In this document: positions 1 through 10,066 of the stretch, piece by piece
Layout of the letters: each line of letters starts with the position of its first letter
Numbering within the stretch: the stretch's first letter is position 1
Source of the DNA: an uncultured Saprospiraceae bacterium
Lineage (GTDB): Bacteria > Bacteroidota > Bacteroidia > Chitinophagales > Saprospiraceae
Assembly (NCBI GenBank): GCA_937924145.1
Contig: CALDTJ010000425.1
Coordinates: 1 to 34,768 of the forward strand
Direction of reading: 5' to 3'
DNA: 34,768 nucleotides
Position numbers and translations under genes: made by a program
Notes under the pieces: generated by a model
Database searches by the model: none
Told to the model about the DNA's origin: nothing
The model's input: the letters and a program-made list of their open reading frames with translations, nothing else

Positions 1-29
1 CAAGTTAAATCGGCGTCTTTTTCCGTTAT

Positions 30-95
30 GCTTCGTTATTTTTTTATCAAAGAGCTACGGCTATTCTCTAAAAAAATGCCTAGCCTAACGAAAAA
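30..95. repeat. Hairpin-forming intergenic repeat copy S
   Basis: GCTTCGTTA-T7-...AGCTACGGCTAT...-A7-TGCCTAGCCTAACGAAAAAAT; aligns without gaps to 34681-34746. Confidence 0.45.
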
Positions 96-179
96 ATACA
101 CTCGATTAAACTATCAATTACTTATGATTTGAACCACTAGAAGGCATAAAAATCAAAGGTTACAACTATCTTAATTTCT

Positions 180-187
180 TATATTTG
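180..187 (+). promoter_or_regulatory. Bacteroidetes -7 box TATATTTG (TAnnTTTG) upstream of the SDR/GntP operon
   Basis: Exact TAnnTTTG match ~88 nt upstream of the ATG at 275; no clear -33 TTG. Confidence 0.5.
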
Positions 188-274
188 CGGATTCAAAGGA
201 TTTATTAGGTGTAGAGCTTTTTTTAGCCTACACAAATTTATCCATTAATTATCAATCTTATTACTTCAAATAAC

Positions 275-1045
275 ATGAATATTAACAGTAAGCTAATTGG
301 AAAAAATGTATTGATTACCGCTGGTGCTCAAGGAATTGGTGAGGCCATCACTAGACACTTTATTGATAGTGGAGCTAATGTGGCCATTCACTTTTTTTCT
401 AGCGGAGATACAGCCAAACAATTGACGAAATACGCTACTAGCAAAGGACAAAAGGCAGTCGCTATTAGTGGAGACTTAACAAAAGAAAGCGATGCGAATG
501 CCTTAGTTGAAAAAACGGTAGCAGCACTTGGAGGTTTGGATATACTGATTAACAACGCAGGTTCACTTGTTGCTCGTAAGAGATTGGGCGAATTAGAAAC
601 GTCGTTTTGGCATAAGGTAATGGACATAAATATGACCTCAATGATGTTTGTGACAAGGGCAGCAGCTCCCCATTTAGCCAAAAATGAGAACAGCAGTATG
701 GTTAATTTGGCCTCACTTGCTGGTCGAAAAGGAGGACATGCAGGGTCTTTGGCTTATTCGACTAGTAAAGGAGCGATCTTAACCTTTACTCGTGCTCTTT
801 CTTCGGAATTAGGACCACAGGGCACAAGGGTCAATGCTGTTGCACCAGGTCTTATCCTTGGTACTTCCTTTCACAATACGCATACGACTAAAGCATCAGC
901 TGCAAAAACCATAGCTGGCATTCCAATCGAACGAGCAGGTAATGCTGATGATGTAGCACGGGCAGTTTTATATCTAGCATCGGAATATGACGGTTTTATT
1001 ACAGGTGCGACCCTCGATATTAATGGAGGAGCCTATAATATGTAA
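275..1045 (+). CDS. SDR family NAD(P)-dependent oxidoreductase
   Basis: GAQGIGEAI cofactor motif, NNAG, YSTSKG (YxxxK), C-terminal 'TLDINGG'. Confidence 0.93.
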   Translation: MNINSKLIGKNVLITAGAQGIGEAITRHFIDSGANVAIHFFSSGDTAKQLTKYATSKGQKAVAISGDLTKESDANALVEKTVAALGGLDILINNAGSLVARKRLGELETSFWHKVMDINMTSMMFVTRAAAPHLAKNENSSMVNLASLAGRKGGHAGSLAYSTSKGAILTFTRALSSELGPQGTRVNAVAPGLILGTSFHNTHTTKASAAKTIAGIPIERAGNADDVARAVLYLASEYDGFITGATLDINGGAYNM

Positions 1046-1092
1046 TACTTCATGGATAGCTATTTAAAATAGCTACAAACAATCAAAACATC

Positions 1093-2469
1093 ATGGAAAC
1101 TGCAATTTCTTATTGGCCACTTACAGTCTTACTTATTGGTACTTTGGCCATTGTTTTATTTATCGTCGTTTTTCGACTGCATGCCTTTATTGCTCTGATG
1201 TTAGCAGCTATTTTAGTAGGTATCTTAGGACAAAGGGTACCTGAAGGCACAAATGCTTGGGTCTTGGCAGTAGAAAATTCGATGAAAGAATTTGGTATTA
1301 CTGCAGGGAAAGTTTCTTTTGTTATTGCCATCGCCTCTATTCTTGGCATCGCTTTGACCAAAAGTGGTGCGGCAGAAAGGATTGTCAATCAACTCATTAA
1401 ACTATTTGGAGAAGCTCGTGCGGCGATAGCTTTATTGGTCGCTGGCTTTATTTTGTCTATACCTGTCTTTTTTGATACGGTTTTTTTCCTCTTAGTACCA
1501 TTAGCTATCGTACTAGCTCAGAAGACAGGAAAGAATTTTGCTGTATTTGTTATGGCAATAGGTTGTGGTGCGGTGATTACCCACTCAGTTGTTCCGCCTA
1601 CCCCTGGTCCATTGTTGATGGCAGAAGAATTAAAATTAGATATGGGTTTAGCTATTTTAGTGGGAATCCTGTCTGGTATTTTACCCGCTTTTGCTGGTTA
1701 TAAATATAGTCAAATACAAAGTAAGCGGATTCAAATTTTACCGCCTGATTTCACAGGTGGTGAGGAGGAAATAGTTTCCAAGGAATTACCTTCTTTTATG
1801 AGTTCTATGATGCCGATTTTATTGCCTCTGGTGCTTATTATTGGTGCATCGGTAGTAAAAATATTCATGGGTGATCGAGATGATTTTTTTACTCAGAGTA
1901 TTACTTTCTTGGGTAATAAAAATATAGCGATGTTCCTTGGGCTATTGATCGCTTTATATTTATGGGCAAAACATAAAAATTTATCCCTAAAAGGATTAGG
2001 AGAACAGATGGAACGTCCATTAGAGATAGCTGGTTTGATTATCTTAATTACTGCTGCCGGTGGTGCATTTGGTGCTATGATTCGAAATACGGGAATTGGT
2101 GATATGATCCAAGCGATGTCTGCAAATGGATTTAGTATCAATTTGATTGTCGTCACTTTTATCATGGCAGCAGTGGTCAAATTTGCTCAAGGTTCTAGTA
2201 CTGTTTCTATTATCACTACCGCAGGAATCATTTCAGCTATTATCAGTAATACAACACTGCCTTATCACCCTATTTATTTATACATGGCAATTGGCTATGG
2301 GGCAATGGTTGGTTCTTGGATGAATGATAGTGGTTTTTGGATTGTTGGAAAATTAAGTGGTATGACGGAAAAACAAACCCTCCAAGTTTGGACCTTTTTA
2401 CTAGTCGTAATTGGTTTAGTAGGTGGAATACAAACTTTGATCCTATCTTATATTTTTCCTTTTGTCTAG
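1093..2469 (+). CDS. GntP-family (gluconate:H+ symporter-like) permease
   Basis: 458 aa hydrophobic protein; HSVVPPTPGPL, QGSSTVSIITTAG and SWMNDSGFW motifs typical of GntP; 47 nt downstream of the SDR gene. Confidence 0.9.
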   Translation: METAISYWPLTVLLIGTLAIVLFIVVFRLHAFIALMLAAILVGILGQRVPEGTNAWVLAVENSMKEFGITAGKVSFVIAIASILGIALTKSGAAERIVNQLIKLFGEARAAIALLVAGFILSIPVFFDTVFFLLVPLAIVLAQKTGKNFAVFVMAIGCGAVITHSVVPPTPGPLLMAEELKLDMGLAILVGILSGILPAFAGYKYSQIQSKRIQILPPDFTGGEEEIVSKELPSFMSSMMPILLPLVLIIGASVVKIFMGDRDDFFTQSITFLGNKNIAMFLGLLIALYLWAKHKNLSLKGLGEQMERPLEIAGLIILITAAGGAFGAMIRNTGIGDMIQAMSANGFSINLIVVTFIMAAVVKFAQGSSTVSIITTAGIISAIISNTTLPYHPIYLYMAIGYGAMVGSWMNDSGFWIVGKLSGMTEKQTLQVWTFLLVVIGLVGGIQTLILSYIFPFV

Positions 2470-2700
2470 TCGTTACTTCAATGACTCAAATTATTCCTGA
2501 TGTTCATCCTGAATTTTGGGAACGGTTATATGCTATGGTCTATGCGGCAATCGAGGATTAATTTCTTTTTGTTGAATCGATTTTAGAATTGTTGTATTTG
2601 TGATCTCTTGAAATAGAATAATTAGAGTATAACGCTCACTTACTGAGTTCTTAGACTAATACCTTATTTTTTGTTTGGATATAACTATTCACATCTAGAG

Positions 2701-2802
2701 TAACTATTTTCTTTATTTTACCATTTTAGACATTCAAGTTCATGTAGAACACGAATTAAATGAACTTAAATGTCTAAGATGGTAAAAAAATGAGTATAGT
2801 TA
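2701..2802. terminator. Long inverted repeat (about 42-nt arms, 18-nt loop) between convergent genes; probable bidirectional terminator or palindromic element
   Basis: TAACTAT..TTTTACCATTTTAGACATTCAAGTTCA pairs with TGAACTTAAATGTCTAAGATGGTAAAA..ATAGTTA; ~36/42 matching positions. Confidence 0.75.
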
Positions 2803-2833
2803 GCAGAACACTAAACAGTAATTTTGAATTTTA

Positions 2834-5800
2834 TTAAAACTTTCGCCCTTTCGTATAAGGAGCACCAGCCGCCGCCAATTCTGCCTCATATTTCTCAAAG
2901 TCCTGCAAATAAGTCTGCAAATTTCCTTTGAATTGAGTGAAATCACGACCAGCAACCTCAAGATTATCCCGATAAGTCTGAGTAGGCATTTGTCGAGTAC
3001 TCCAATGTCCATAAGCTACTTGCCCTACTCTACCACTGATGGAAGGAAGTGTAGACTCATCTAAACCTTGCCTAATTGGATCTCCCCAAAGTCGGGTTTG
3101 TAATGCTGTCAATGCTGTTTTAAGTGCTTTGTATTTGGCAAAATGTTCGGTCGTTGCTTTTGGAGTTTGTTTTAATGCCGCATATATAAACCGTAATCTT
3201 TCATTCAACTCACCTATTTTTCGACTTGCGCTTGAAATCTCTCTCATCATATCGCTCGTCTTTTTTTGGAAGGCTGCTACCGCTTTAAAATCTGTGCCAG
3301 TTGAGGAAGTCGGAACTGGTTTTACTATAAAAGATTGTGGAGTACCTTGACTAATTAATTCGCCATTATACTCTACAAAAAGTTCAACCGTATATTTTCC
3401 TGGAGCAGTTAGTGGCCCTTCTGCATCTCCTACCCAGGGCGGTTTGAAAGCTGGAGTAGTCAAACTGATAGGATTCGGAGCTGGAAGTTTAAGATCCCAA
3501 TTCGTTCGATGCAATCCATTTTTGGCAACTCCATCTATCCATCTTATCTGATTCCCATCTTCATCTTTAACCAATAATAAAACTTGTGGCTTACTTTCGG
3601 TGGACTCCGATCTTAATTTTTCATAACCAGGAAAAGGAGCATTCGCACTTTGTTTACGAGCGTTCTTTTCTGCCTTTTGACGTTCCATTTTTGCCGTTGT
3701 TGGTAAGTCTTTTAAATAATAGGTAAAGACTGCTCCAAAAGGAGGGTTTTCTGATTTGTAACTAGTAGATCCTAAAGTCGGCATGCCTTTAGCCTGCGAA
3801 GGTACAGAAGGAATATACCACCAAGCATCTCTGACAGGAAATAGTGCATTCGACGTTGATTTTGCCGCTGCACTAATATTTCTAAGGGAAGAATAATCAT
3901 CCAATACATAAAAACCTCTGCCAAAAGTAGCACCTACTAAATCATTATCTCTTCGGTGCAACTCAATATCTCTAAATGGAATTGTTGGTACACCACCTGA
4001 TAATTTCACCCAATTCGTGCCCTTGTTATAAGAAAAATAGAGACCATATTCCGTTCCTATAAATAAAAGATTTTCGTCTTCGTGATCTTGTTTTAGTACC
4101 CAAACTATCGTTCCTTTTGGTAAATCACCAGCAATGGACTGCCAAGACCGACCACGATTGGTACTCATAAAAAGGTAAGGACTGTAATCGCCAAATTTGT
4201 GGGCATCTGCTATGGCAAAAAGCGTATTTTCGTCATGCCTAGAAGGCTCGATATCATTGATGAAAGAGCGAGCAGGAACTTTAGGTAATGCGCCACTCTT
4301 TCGCCAATTTTGACCACCATCTTCACTAATATTGATGAGTCCATCATCTGAACCAGTATACAATAAACCTTCCACTAAAGGCGATTCTGCAATGGAAGTT
4401 AACGTTGCATATTTAGACATCGCACCATTGTCATACAAAGCATCTACACTCCAAACTCTATCCATCAATTCTAATTCATAGCGATTGGTATTAGTCGTCA
4501 AATCTCCGCTGATTGGTGTCCAAGCATCTCCTCGATTATCACTTCGCCAAAGCCGCTGTGAACCAAAATAAATTCGTTTATTATCATGTGGACTGATTAA
4601 GATAGGACTGTCCCAATTCCACCTTTCGGGTACATCATTAGGCCCTGCTTGCGGTTGAATATTTAGGACTTCATGGCTCTGTCGATCATAGCGGTGTAAT
4701 AACCCTCCTTGGATTTCAATATAGGCAGTATTGGGATCAGTCGGGTCAAAATGAGAATCATATCCATCTGCACCTAATGGCACATACCAATCTTGATTTC
4801 GGACACCCTCTGAGTGCATTGTTCTGGAAGGACCAATTAAAGTCCCCAGATCTTGCGCACCGCCAACTATGTTATAAAACGGTTCAGCATTGTCTAAGCC
4901 AAGTTTATAAAATTGAGAGATTGGTAAATTTGGAAAATGTCGCCATTTGGTTCCTTCGTCAAAACTCTCATATAATCCTGCATCTGTACCAGCGATTATA
5001 TGTTGACCATTATTTGGATCAATCCAAAAAGCATGATTGTCACTATGTTTTTCTCTACCTGTTCCTAGGTAATCGAAATGCTTTCCACCATCTCTTGAGA
5101 CATGGATAAATACATCCATTTGATAAATCAAATCTGGGTTCTCAGGAGAAACTTCGATTTCTTGGTAATAATGTGGTCCTGTACCACCAGAAGTATAGCT
5201 ACTTTGTTTTGCCCAACTTTCGCCTTTATCTGTAGACTTATAAAAGCCCTTTTCCTGATTATTCGCCTCGATAGTGGCATATACTAAGTTGGAGTTGGCG
5301 GGTGTAACTGCCAAACCAATCTTTCCCATATCTCCTTGGGGTAATCCCGAAGTTACTTGTTTCCAAGATGTTCCATTATCTGAAGATTTGTAAATACCAG
5401 ATTTTGGTCCACCTCCTAATAGTGACCAAGTATGTCGCCGACGTTGATAAGCAGCAGCATAGACAATATCTGGATTAGAAGGATCAAATTCTATATCCGT
5501 AACACCCGTATTTTTATCAATTTTTAATACTAATTGCCAAGTTTGTCCACCGTCTTCAGTTTTAAAAACTCCTCGATCTCCACCCGATGACCATAAAGGG
5601 CCTTCTGCTGCTACCAATACTACGTTGCTATTTCTAGGGTCTATTAAAATCTTGCCAATGTGTTCAGATTTTCCTAAACCCATTTTTTGCCATGTTTTAC
5701 CGCCATTTTGACTGCGGTAAATCCCATCACCCCAACCAACATGCCGACCACTCACATTCTCTCCCGTACCTACCCAAACAGTTTCTGTATTATTGGGATC

Positions 5801-6109
5801 AATGGCTACTGTTCCTATGGAATAAGATGGTTGATGGTCAAAAACAGGCTGCCAAGTGATACCACTATTATTGGTTTTCCACAAGTTACCTGAACCCGCT
5901 GCGACGTACCAATTACTCGAATTGGTAGGATTTACTGCAATATCTGCTATTCGACCTCCCATGAGTGCTGGGCCAATACTACGTAGCTTAAGCCCACTCA
6001 CCATTTCAGTAATGGATGTATTAACTGCTGTTTGGGCTACATTATTTGTAAAAGGGAAGACGATCACTGTCAACCACAAAAAAAGTATCTGATACCTATT
6101 ACTTAGCAT
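2834..6109 (-). CDS. Sortilin/VPS10-like BNR-repeat (beta-propeller) secreted protein, glycosyl-hydrolase-like
   Basis: 1091 aa; N-terminal hydrophobic segment; many repeats of the Asp-box type (S.DGG..W, SxDNGxSW, STDKGESW). Confidence 0.85.
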   Translation of the reverse strand: MLSNRYQILFLWLTVIVFPFTNNVAQTAVNTSITEMVSGLKLRSIGPALMGGRIADIAVNPTNSSNWYVAAGSGNLWKTNNSGITWQPVFDHQPSYSIGTVAIDPNNTETVWVGTGENVSGRHVGWGDGIYRSQNGGKTWQKMGLGKSEHIGKILIDPRNSNVVLVAAEGPLWSSGGDRGVFKTEDGGQTWQLVLKIDKNTGVTDIEFDPSNPDIVYAAAYQRRRHTWSLLGGGPKSGIYKSSDNGTSWKQVTSGLPQGDMGKIGLAVTPANSNLVYATIEANNQEKGFYKSTDKGESWAKQSSYTSGGTGPHYYQEIEVSPENPDLIYQMDVFIHVSRDGGKHFDYLGTGREKHSDNHAFWIDPNNGQHIIAGTDAGLYESFDEGTKWRHFPNLPISQFYKLGLDNAEPFYNIVGGAQDLGTLIGPSRTMHSEGVRNQDWYVPLGADGYDSHFDPTDPNTAYIEIQGGLLHRYDRQSHEVLNIQPQAGPNDVPERWNWDSPILISPHDNKRIYFGSQRLWRSDNRGDAWTPISGDLTTNTNRYELELMDRVWSVDALYDNGAMSKYATLTSIAESPLVEGLLYTGSDDGLINISEDGGQNWRKSGALPKVPARSFINDIEPSRHDENTLFAIADAHKFGDYSPYLFMSTNRGRSWQSIAGDLPKGTIVWVLKQDHEDENLLFIGTEYGLYFSYNKGTNWVKLSGGVPTIPFRDIELHRRDNDLVGATFGRGFYVLDDYSSLRNISAAAKSTSNALFPVRDAWWYIPSVPSQAKGMPTLGSTSYKSENPPFGAVFTYYLKDLPTTAKMERQKAEKNARKQSANAPFPGYEKLRSESTESKPQVLLLVKDEDGNQIRWIDGVAKNGLHRTNWDLKLPAPNPISLTTPAFKPPWVGDAEGPLTAPGKYTVELFVEYNGELISQGTPQSFIVKPVPTSSTGTDFKAVAAFQKKTSDMMREISSASRKIGELNERLRFIYAALKQTPKATTEHFAKYKALKTALTALQTRLWGDPIRQGLDESTLPSISGRVGQVAYGHWSTRQMPTQTYRDNLEVAGRDFTQFKGNLQTYLQDFEKYEAELAAAGAPYTKGRKF

Positions 6110-6215
6110 AACTTAAAATTTTAAAGTTTGAGTTATTTCTCTTTTTTTAAAAAGCAGCTAAGGTAAGAAGAAAATTGATTTGTTTGGTAAGCACATTAAG
6201 TATGGTCAGCAACCA

Positions 6216-6262
6216 TAAAAAAATAAAAACTGCCTCTCGCCCACAAAGGACGAAAAGCAGTT
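6216..6262 (-). terminator. Rho-independent terminator of the MBL-rhodanese gene
   Basis: Minus strand: AACTGCTTTTCGTCCTTTGTGGGCGAGAGGCAGTT followed by TTTATTTTTTT. Confidence 0.7.
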
Positions 6263-6288
6263 CTATTAATCATTCAATATTATATTTC

Positions 6289-7743
6289 TTAAGCCATCAC
6301 GTTCGAAGCTGCATCAATGACTTCTTGCGAAATAGTAGTTGGACATTGGTAATCGCTCAAAGTAATTGCTCCACTTTGTTCGATTCCTTTAAATCCATTT
6401 TGAACATCCACTAAATCATGAAAACCTCTAGCCTTTAAAATGGAAGCTGCAATGACTGAACGGAAGCCACTTCCACAATAGAGGTAGTAAGTCGTAGCTC
6501 TATTTAACAGTCCCATATTATTATTCAAATAACCTAAAGGTAGGCTCGTTGAATTTTGAACGTGGTGCGCTAAGAATTCTGTAGGCTTTCTAACGTCTAA
6601 GATTACCCCATTGTCATCACTAGAAATTTGCTGAGCGAATGTTGTTGGGGAAATCGACTTGACCGAATCAGTTTCTTTACCTGCTTTTTCCCATGCAGTT
6701 ATACCTCCTTCTAAATATCCCAAGGTGTTGTCGTACCCTACTCTAGCTAAACGAGTTACTGCTTCTTCTTCTCTTCCTTCTGGTGCTACCAACAAAATAT
6801 TTTGTGAAATATCTAAAATTAATGCACCTACCCAAGGAGCAAAAGTACCATCTAAGCCAATGAAGATAGATCCAGGAATATGTTTTTTTACAAACTCACT
6901 TTTGTGCCTAACATCTAATACTAAAGCATCTTCAGTATTAGCAATAGCCTCAAAATTGGCTGCATCTAATGCTACGACTCCTCGCTTTAAAACTGTATCA
7001 ATACTTGCATACCCTTCCTTATTCATCCGAACATTTTGACCGAAGTATTGAGGAGGTGGAGTTAGGCCTGAAGTGACTTCTTTAATAAATTCTGCTTTGG
7101 TCATATCGGCTCGTAAAGCGTAATTGACTTTCTTCTGATTCCCTAAGGTATCGACCGTTTCTTTCATCATATTTTTACCACAGGCAGAACCTGCACCATG
7201 TGCTGGATAGACAATTACTTCATCGGCTAGTGGCATGATTTTATTTCGTAAACTGTCAAATAAATGACCTGCTAAATCTTCGACGGTTATTTTGCCATTT
7301 TTTTGGGCTAAATCAGGTCGTCCTACATCCCCTAAAAATAAGGTGTCACCAGAAAAAATTGCATGGTCTTTGCCGTTTTCATCCTTCAGTAGAAAAGTTG
7401 TGCTTTCCATCGTGTGCCCTGGCGTATGTAGTACCTTTATCGTTACATCACCAATTTTAAATGTTTGATTGTCGGTAGCTACAATCGTCTCAAATTTAGG
7501 ATTGGCATTAGGCCCATAGATGATTGGAGCACCTGTTTTTTCCGATAAGGTAACATGACCACTTACAAAATCTGCATGGAAGTGCGTCTCAAAAATATAT
7601 TTCAATGTTACCCCGTCTTTTGCCATTTGATTTAAATATGGTTGCACTTCTCTTAATGGATCAATAATGGCAGCTTCTCCATTGGAAGTAATATAATAAG
7701 CACCTTGTGCTAAACAACCTGTATAAATTTGTTCTATTTTCAT
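6289..7743 (-). CDS. MBL-fold persulfide dioxygenase fused to two rhodanese domains (CstB-like)
   Basis: HFHADFVSGH, PGHT, SGDTLFLGDVGRPD, PAHGAGSACG metal motifs; first rhodanese without active-site Cys (LLVAPEGREEE); second with Cys (YLYCGSGFRS). Confidence 0.9.
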   Translation of the reverse strand: MKIEQIYTGCLAQGAYYITSNGEAAIIDPLREVQPYLNQMAKDGVTLKYIFETHFHADFVSGHVTLSEKTGAPIIYGPNANPKFETIVATDNQTFKIGDVTIKVLHTPGHTMESTTFLLKDENGKDHAIFSGDTLFLGDVGRPDLAQKNGKITVEDLAGHLFDSLRNKIMPLADEVIVYPAHGAGSACGKNMMKETVDTLGNQKKVNYALRADMTKAEFIKEVTSGLTPPPQYFGQNVRMNKEGYASIDTVLKRGVVALDAANFEAIANTEDALVLDVRHKSEFVKKHIPGSIFIGLDGTFAPWVGALILDISQNILLVAPEGREEEAVTRLARVGYDNTLGYLEGGITAWEKAGKETDSVKSISPTTFAQQISSDDNGVILDVRKPTEFLAHHVQNSTSLPLGYLNNNMGLLNRATTYYLYCGSGFRSVIAASILKARGFHDLVDVQNGFKGIEQSGAITLSDYQCPTTISQEVIDAASNVMA

Positions 7744-7799
7744 GATCTATTTATTGAATATTTTTGTGGATGAATTTTGAATATATTTCTTTTACAATG

Positions 7800-7844
7800 C
7801 AAAGTTACTGTTGCTATTAGCTAAAGTTTGTGATGCAAATCACG
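7800..7844 (-). promoter_or_regulatory. Crp/Fnr-like site (7829-7844, TGTGATGCAAATCACG on +) plus -7 box TAACTTTG (7800-7807 on -) upstream of the CstB-like gene
   Basis: Palindrome lies 21 nt upstream of a perfect TAnnTTTG. Confidence 0.7.
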
Positions 7845-7860
7845 CTTGACAATTTATTTC

Positions 7861-8142
7861 TTACGCCCTTAATATAGCTTTTACTTCTTTTAAGCTACCA
7901 CCATTGTAAATATCAGTTATTCCCTGAGTTTTTAGGTAGTTCATCGCTTGTCCACTGCGGTTTCCACTTCGACAATACACTACTATGGGCTTACTCATTT
8001 TTTGAAACTCTGATAGTCTATCCTCGATTTTACCAAGCGGAATATTTACTGCCCCTTTTGCTTTGCCAAAAAAGGTTTCAAAAGGTTCTCTTACATCTAC
8101 AATTGTGGTTGATTCTTGTTGGATTATTTTTTGTAGGTTCAT
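7861..8142 (-). CDS. Single-domain rhodanese-like protein
   Basis: DVREPFE..., active-site VYCRSGNRS; 93 aa. Confidence 0.92.
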   Translation of the reverse strand: MNLQKIIQQESTTIVDVREPFETFFGKAKGAVNIPLGKIEDRLSEFQKMSKPIVVYCRSGNRSGQAMNYLKTQGITDIYNGGSLKEVKAILRA

Positions 8143-8182
8143 TATTTTTGATTTATTAATTGAATAATTACTTACTTCATTA

Positions 8183-8227
8183 CAAAGTTATGGACATTAT
8201 TTGCCTATGTCTGTGATTTACTTCACA
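8183..8227 (-). promoter_or_regulatory. Crp/Fnr-like site (8212-8227, TGTGATTTACTTCACA) plus -7 box TAACTTTG (8183-8190 on -) upstream of the rhodanese gene
   Basis: Perfect TGTGA-N6-TCACA 21 nt upstream of a perfect TAnnTTTG. Confidence 0.75.
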
Positions 8228-8316
8228 GTCAAGAAATATATTGATATTTCTGTACAATTGAATTGATTATTTTAAATATCAACTGTAGAGACTTACACCT
8301 TCGTGAAAACCTAAAA

Positions 8317-10047
8317 TCAACTATTCGTTTGCAAAATGTACGATGCTGCATCAAGAGAAGGCATAGTAGCTGGCATTTTATCAATAAAATTAACCGCTTG
8401 TTGAATTCCCATAAAACAGTTATGGCGACCTATCTTTTCTAAAAAATGAGCTCTCTCCATCGCATCTCTAACTGGCCCCTTTACTCCCGTAAATAAAACA
8501 GTAACCTGATTGTTACGATAGTCTGCAACCACTTCTTCTAGCATGTGAATCGCACTACTATCTAAATTATTGATACTATTAAAACAAAGAATAACTGTTT
8601 TCAAGGCCTCGCCTTTTTGTGTGACCAAAGTATTCAGACTGTCTCTGAAATAATTGGTGTTCGCAAAATACAATTGAGCATCAAATCTAAAAATTAAAAG
8701 GTCTTTTCTTTCTTCTACTTGGTTAAAGCGATCAACATTTCTATAAAAGTGAGTACCTGGGACTTTGCCCAATTCTGCATAATGAGGTCGAGTGGTTCGG
8801 AAAATAATCATAGCGAGAGATAGGATAACTCCGATGCCAATCCCCTGTTCAATCCCTAAACCTAAAGTTGCTACAAAAGTTGCTACCAACATCCAAAAAT
8901 CGGATCGATTGGTAGCCCATAAGTGACGAGCTTCTTTTGCATCAATCAATCCAAAAACGGCTACCATAATAATAGAAGCTAAAATAGCATTGGGCAAATA
9001 GTAAAACAAAGGAGTCAAAAACAATAAGGTCAATACGATTAATGCTGCGCTAATGATGGAGGCCATGCCTGTCTTCGCACCTGCATCGTCATTTACCGCA
9101 GTACGTGAAAAACCACCTGTAACGGGATAGGATTGTAGAAATGAGCCACCGATATTGGCCAGACCAAGTGCAATTAATTCTTGATTAGGAACAACTTCGT
9201 AATCTTTATGTTTGGTTTGAATTGCTTTTGCAACTGCAATGCTTTCCATGAAACTAACTAAGGAAATCGCTAAAGCGACAGGTAGTAAGGTTTGGATCGT
9301 CGTCCAATCAAAATTTGGTACAGCAAAAGTAGGTAAGCCACTTGGCACCTCTCCAACTATTTTAACGCCATTATCTGTTAGTCCTAGTGTAATTACCACT
9401 AAAATTCCAAATACAACTGCCAATAAAGAACCTGGAATTGCCTTATTGATTTTTTTAACGGTGATAATCAATGCAATTCCTATTGTGCCAAGCAAAAAGG
9501 TACTTAAATTAACAGCTTCTATTTTGTCGAATGCTTCTAATAGTATTTCATGTACATGATGACTTCGAGCTAAGTCAATACCTAATAAATGCTTTAATTG
9601 GCTTAAACCGATGATTAAGGCTGCTGCCGAGGTAAAACCACTAATGACAGGATGAGATAGGAAATTGACTAAAAAACCTAAGTGAAATACGCCGAGCAAA
9701 AATTGTATTAAGCCTACCATCAAAGCTAGAGTAATCGCTAAGGCAATATAAGTTTCTGTACCACCTGCGGCCAATGCCCCAATTCCAGTAGCTGTAAGCA
9801 GTGAAATCATAGCTACGGGTCCTACTGCTAGTTGCCTAGAAGTACCTAATAAAGCATAAATAATTAAGGGTAAAGTAGACGCATATAGGCCATAGATCGG
9901 TGGTAGTCCTGCAATCATTGCATACGCCATTCCCTGTGGAATGAGCATTACTCCTACGGTCAGCCCTGCCGCTAAATCTCCTTTGAATTGTACTTTTTTA
10001 TAGTTGGAAAGCCAGTCAAAAGCTGGTATATATGATTTGATATTCAT
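8317..10047 (-). CDS. SulP-family anion transporter with C-terminal STAS domain
   Basis: GLTVGVMLIPQGMAYA, GLPPIYGLYAS, PVTGGFSRTAVN; STAS motif NNLDSSAIHMLEE. Confidence 0.95.
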   Translation of the reverse strand: MNIKSYIPAFDWLSNYKKVQFKGDLAAGLTVGVMLIPQGMAYAMIAGLPPIYGLYASTLPLIIYALLGTSRQLAVGPVAMISLLTATGIGALAAGGTETYIALAITLALMVGLIQFLLGVFHLGFLVNFLSHPVISGFTSAAALIIGLSQLKHLLGIDLARSHHVHEILLEAFDKIEAVNLSTFLLGTIGIALIITVKKINKAIPGSLLAVVFGILVVITLGLTDNGVKIVGEVPSGLPTFAVPNFDWTTIQTLLPVALAISLVSFMESIAVAKAIQTKHKDYEVVPNQELIALGLANIGGSFLQSYPVTGGFSRTAVNDDAGAKTGMASIISAALIVLTLLFLTPLFYYLPNAILASIIMVAVFGLIDAKEARHLWATNRSDFWMLVATFVATLGLGIEQGIGIGVILSLAMIIFRTTRPHYAELGKVPGTHFYRNVDRFNQVEERKDLLIFRFDAQLYFANTNYFRDSLNTLVTQKGEALKTVILCFNSINNLDSSAIHMLEEVVADYRNNQVTVLFTGVKGPVRDAMERAHFLEKIGRHNCFMGIQQAVNFIDKMPATMPSLDAASYILQTNS

Positions 10048-10066
10048 GATTGATGTATGGGGTGTT

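Noticed and set aside
2337-2561. 74-aa ORF overlapping the 3' end of the GntP gene
   Set aside because: Out-of-frame overlap with a well supported CDS; no domain.
4777-5287. Plus-strand ORFs (110 aa and 61 aa) antisense to the BNR protein gene, and similar antisense ORFs elsewhere in the track
   Set aside because: No recognisable domain, no promoter or RBS seen, and they lie fully inside strong coding genes on the other strand.
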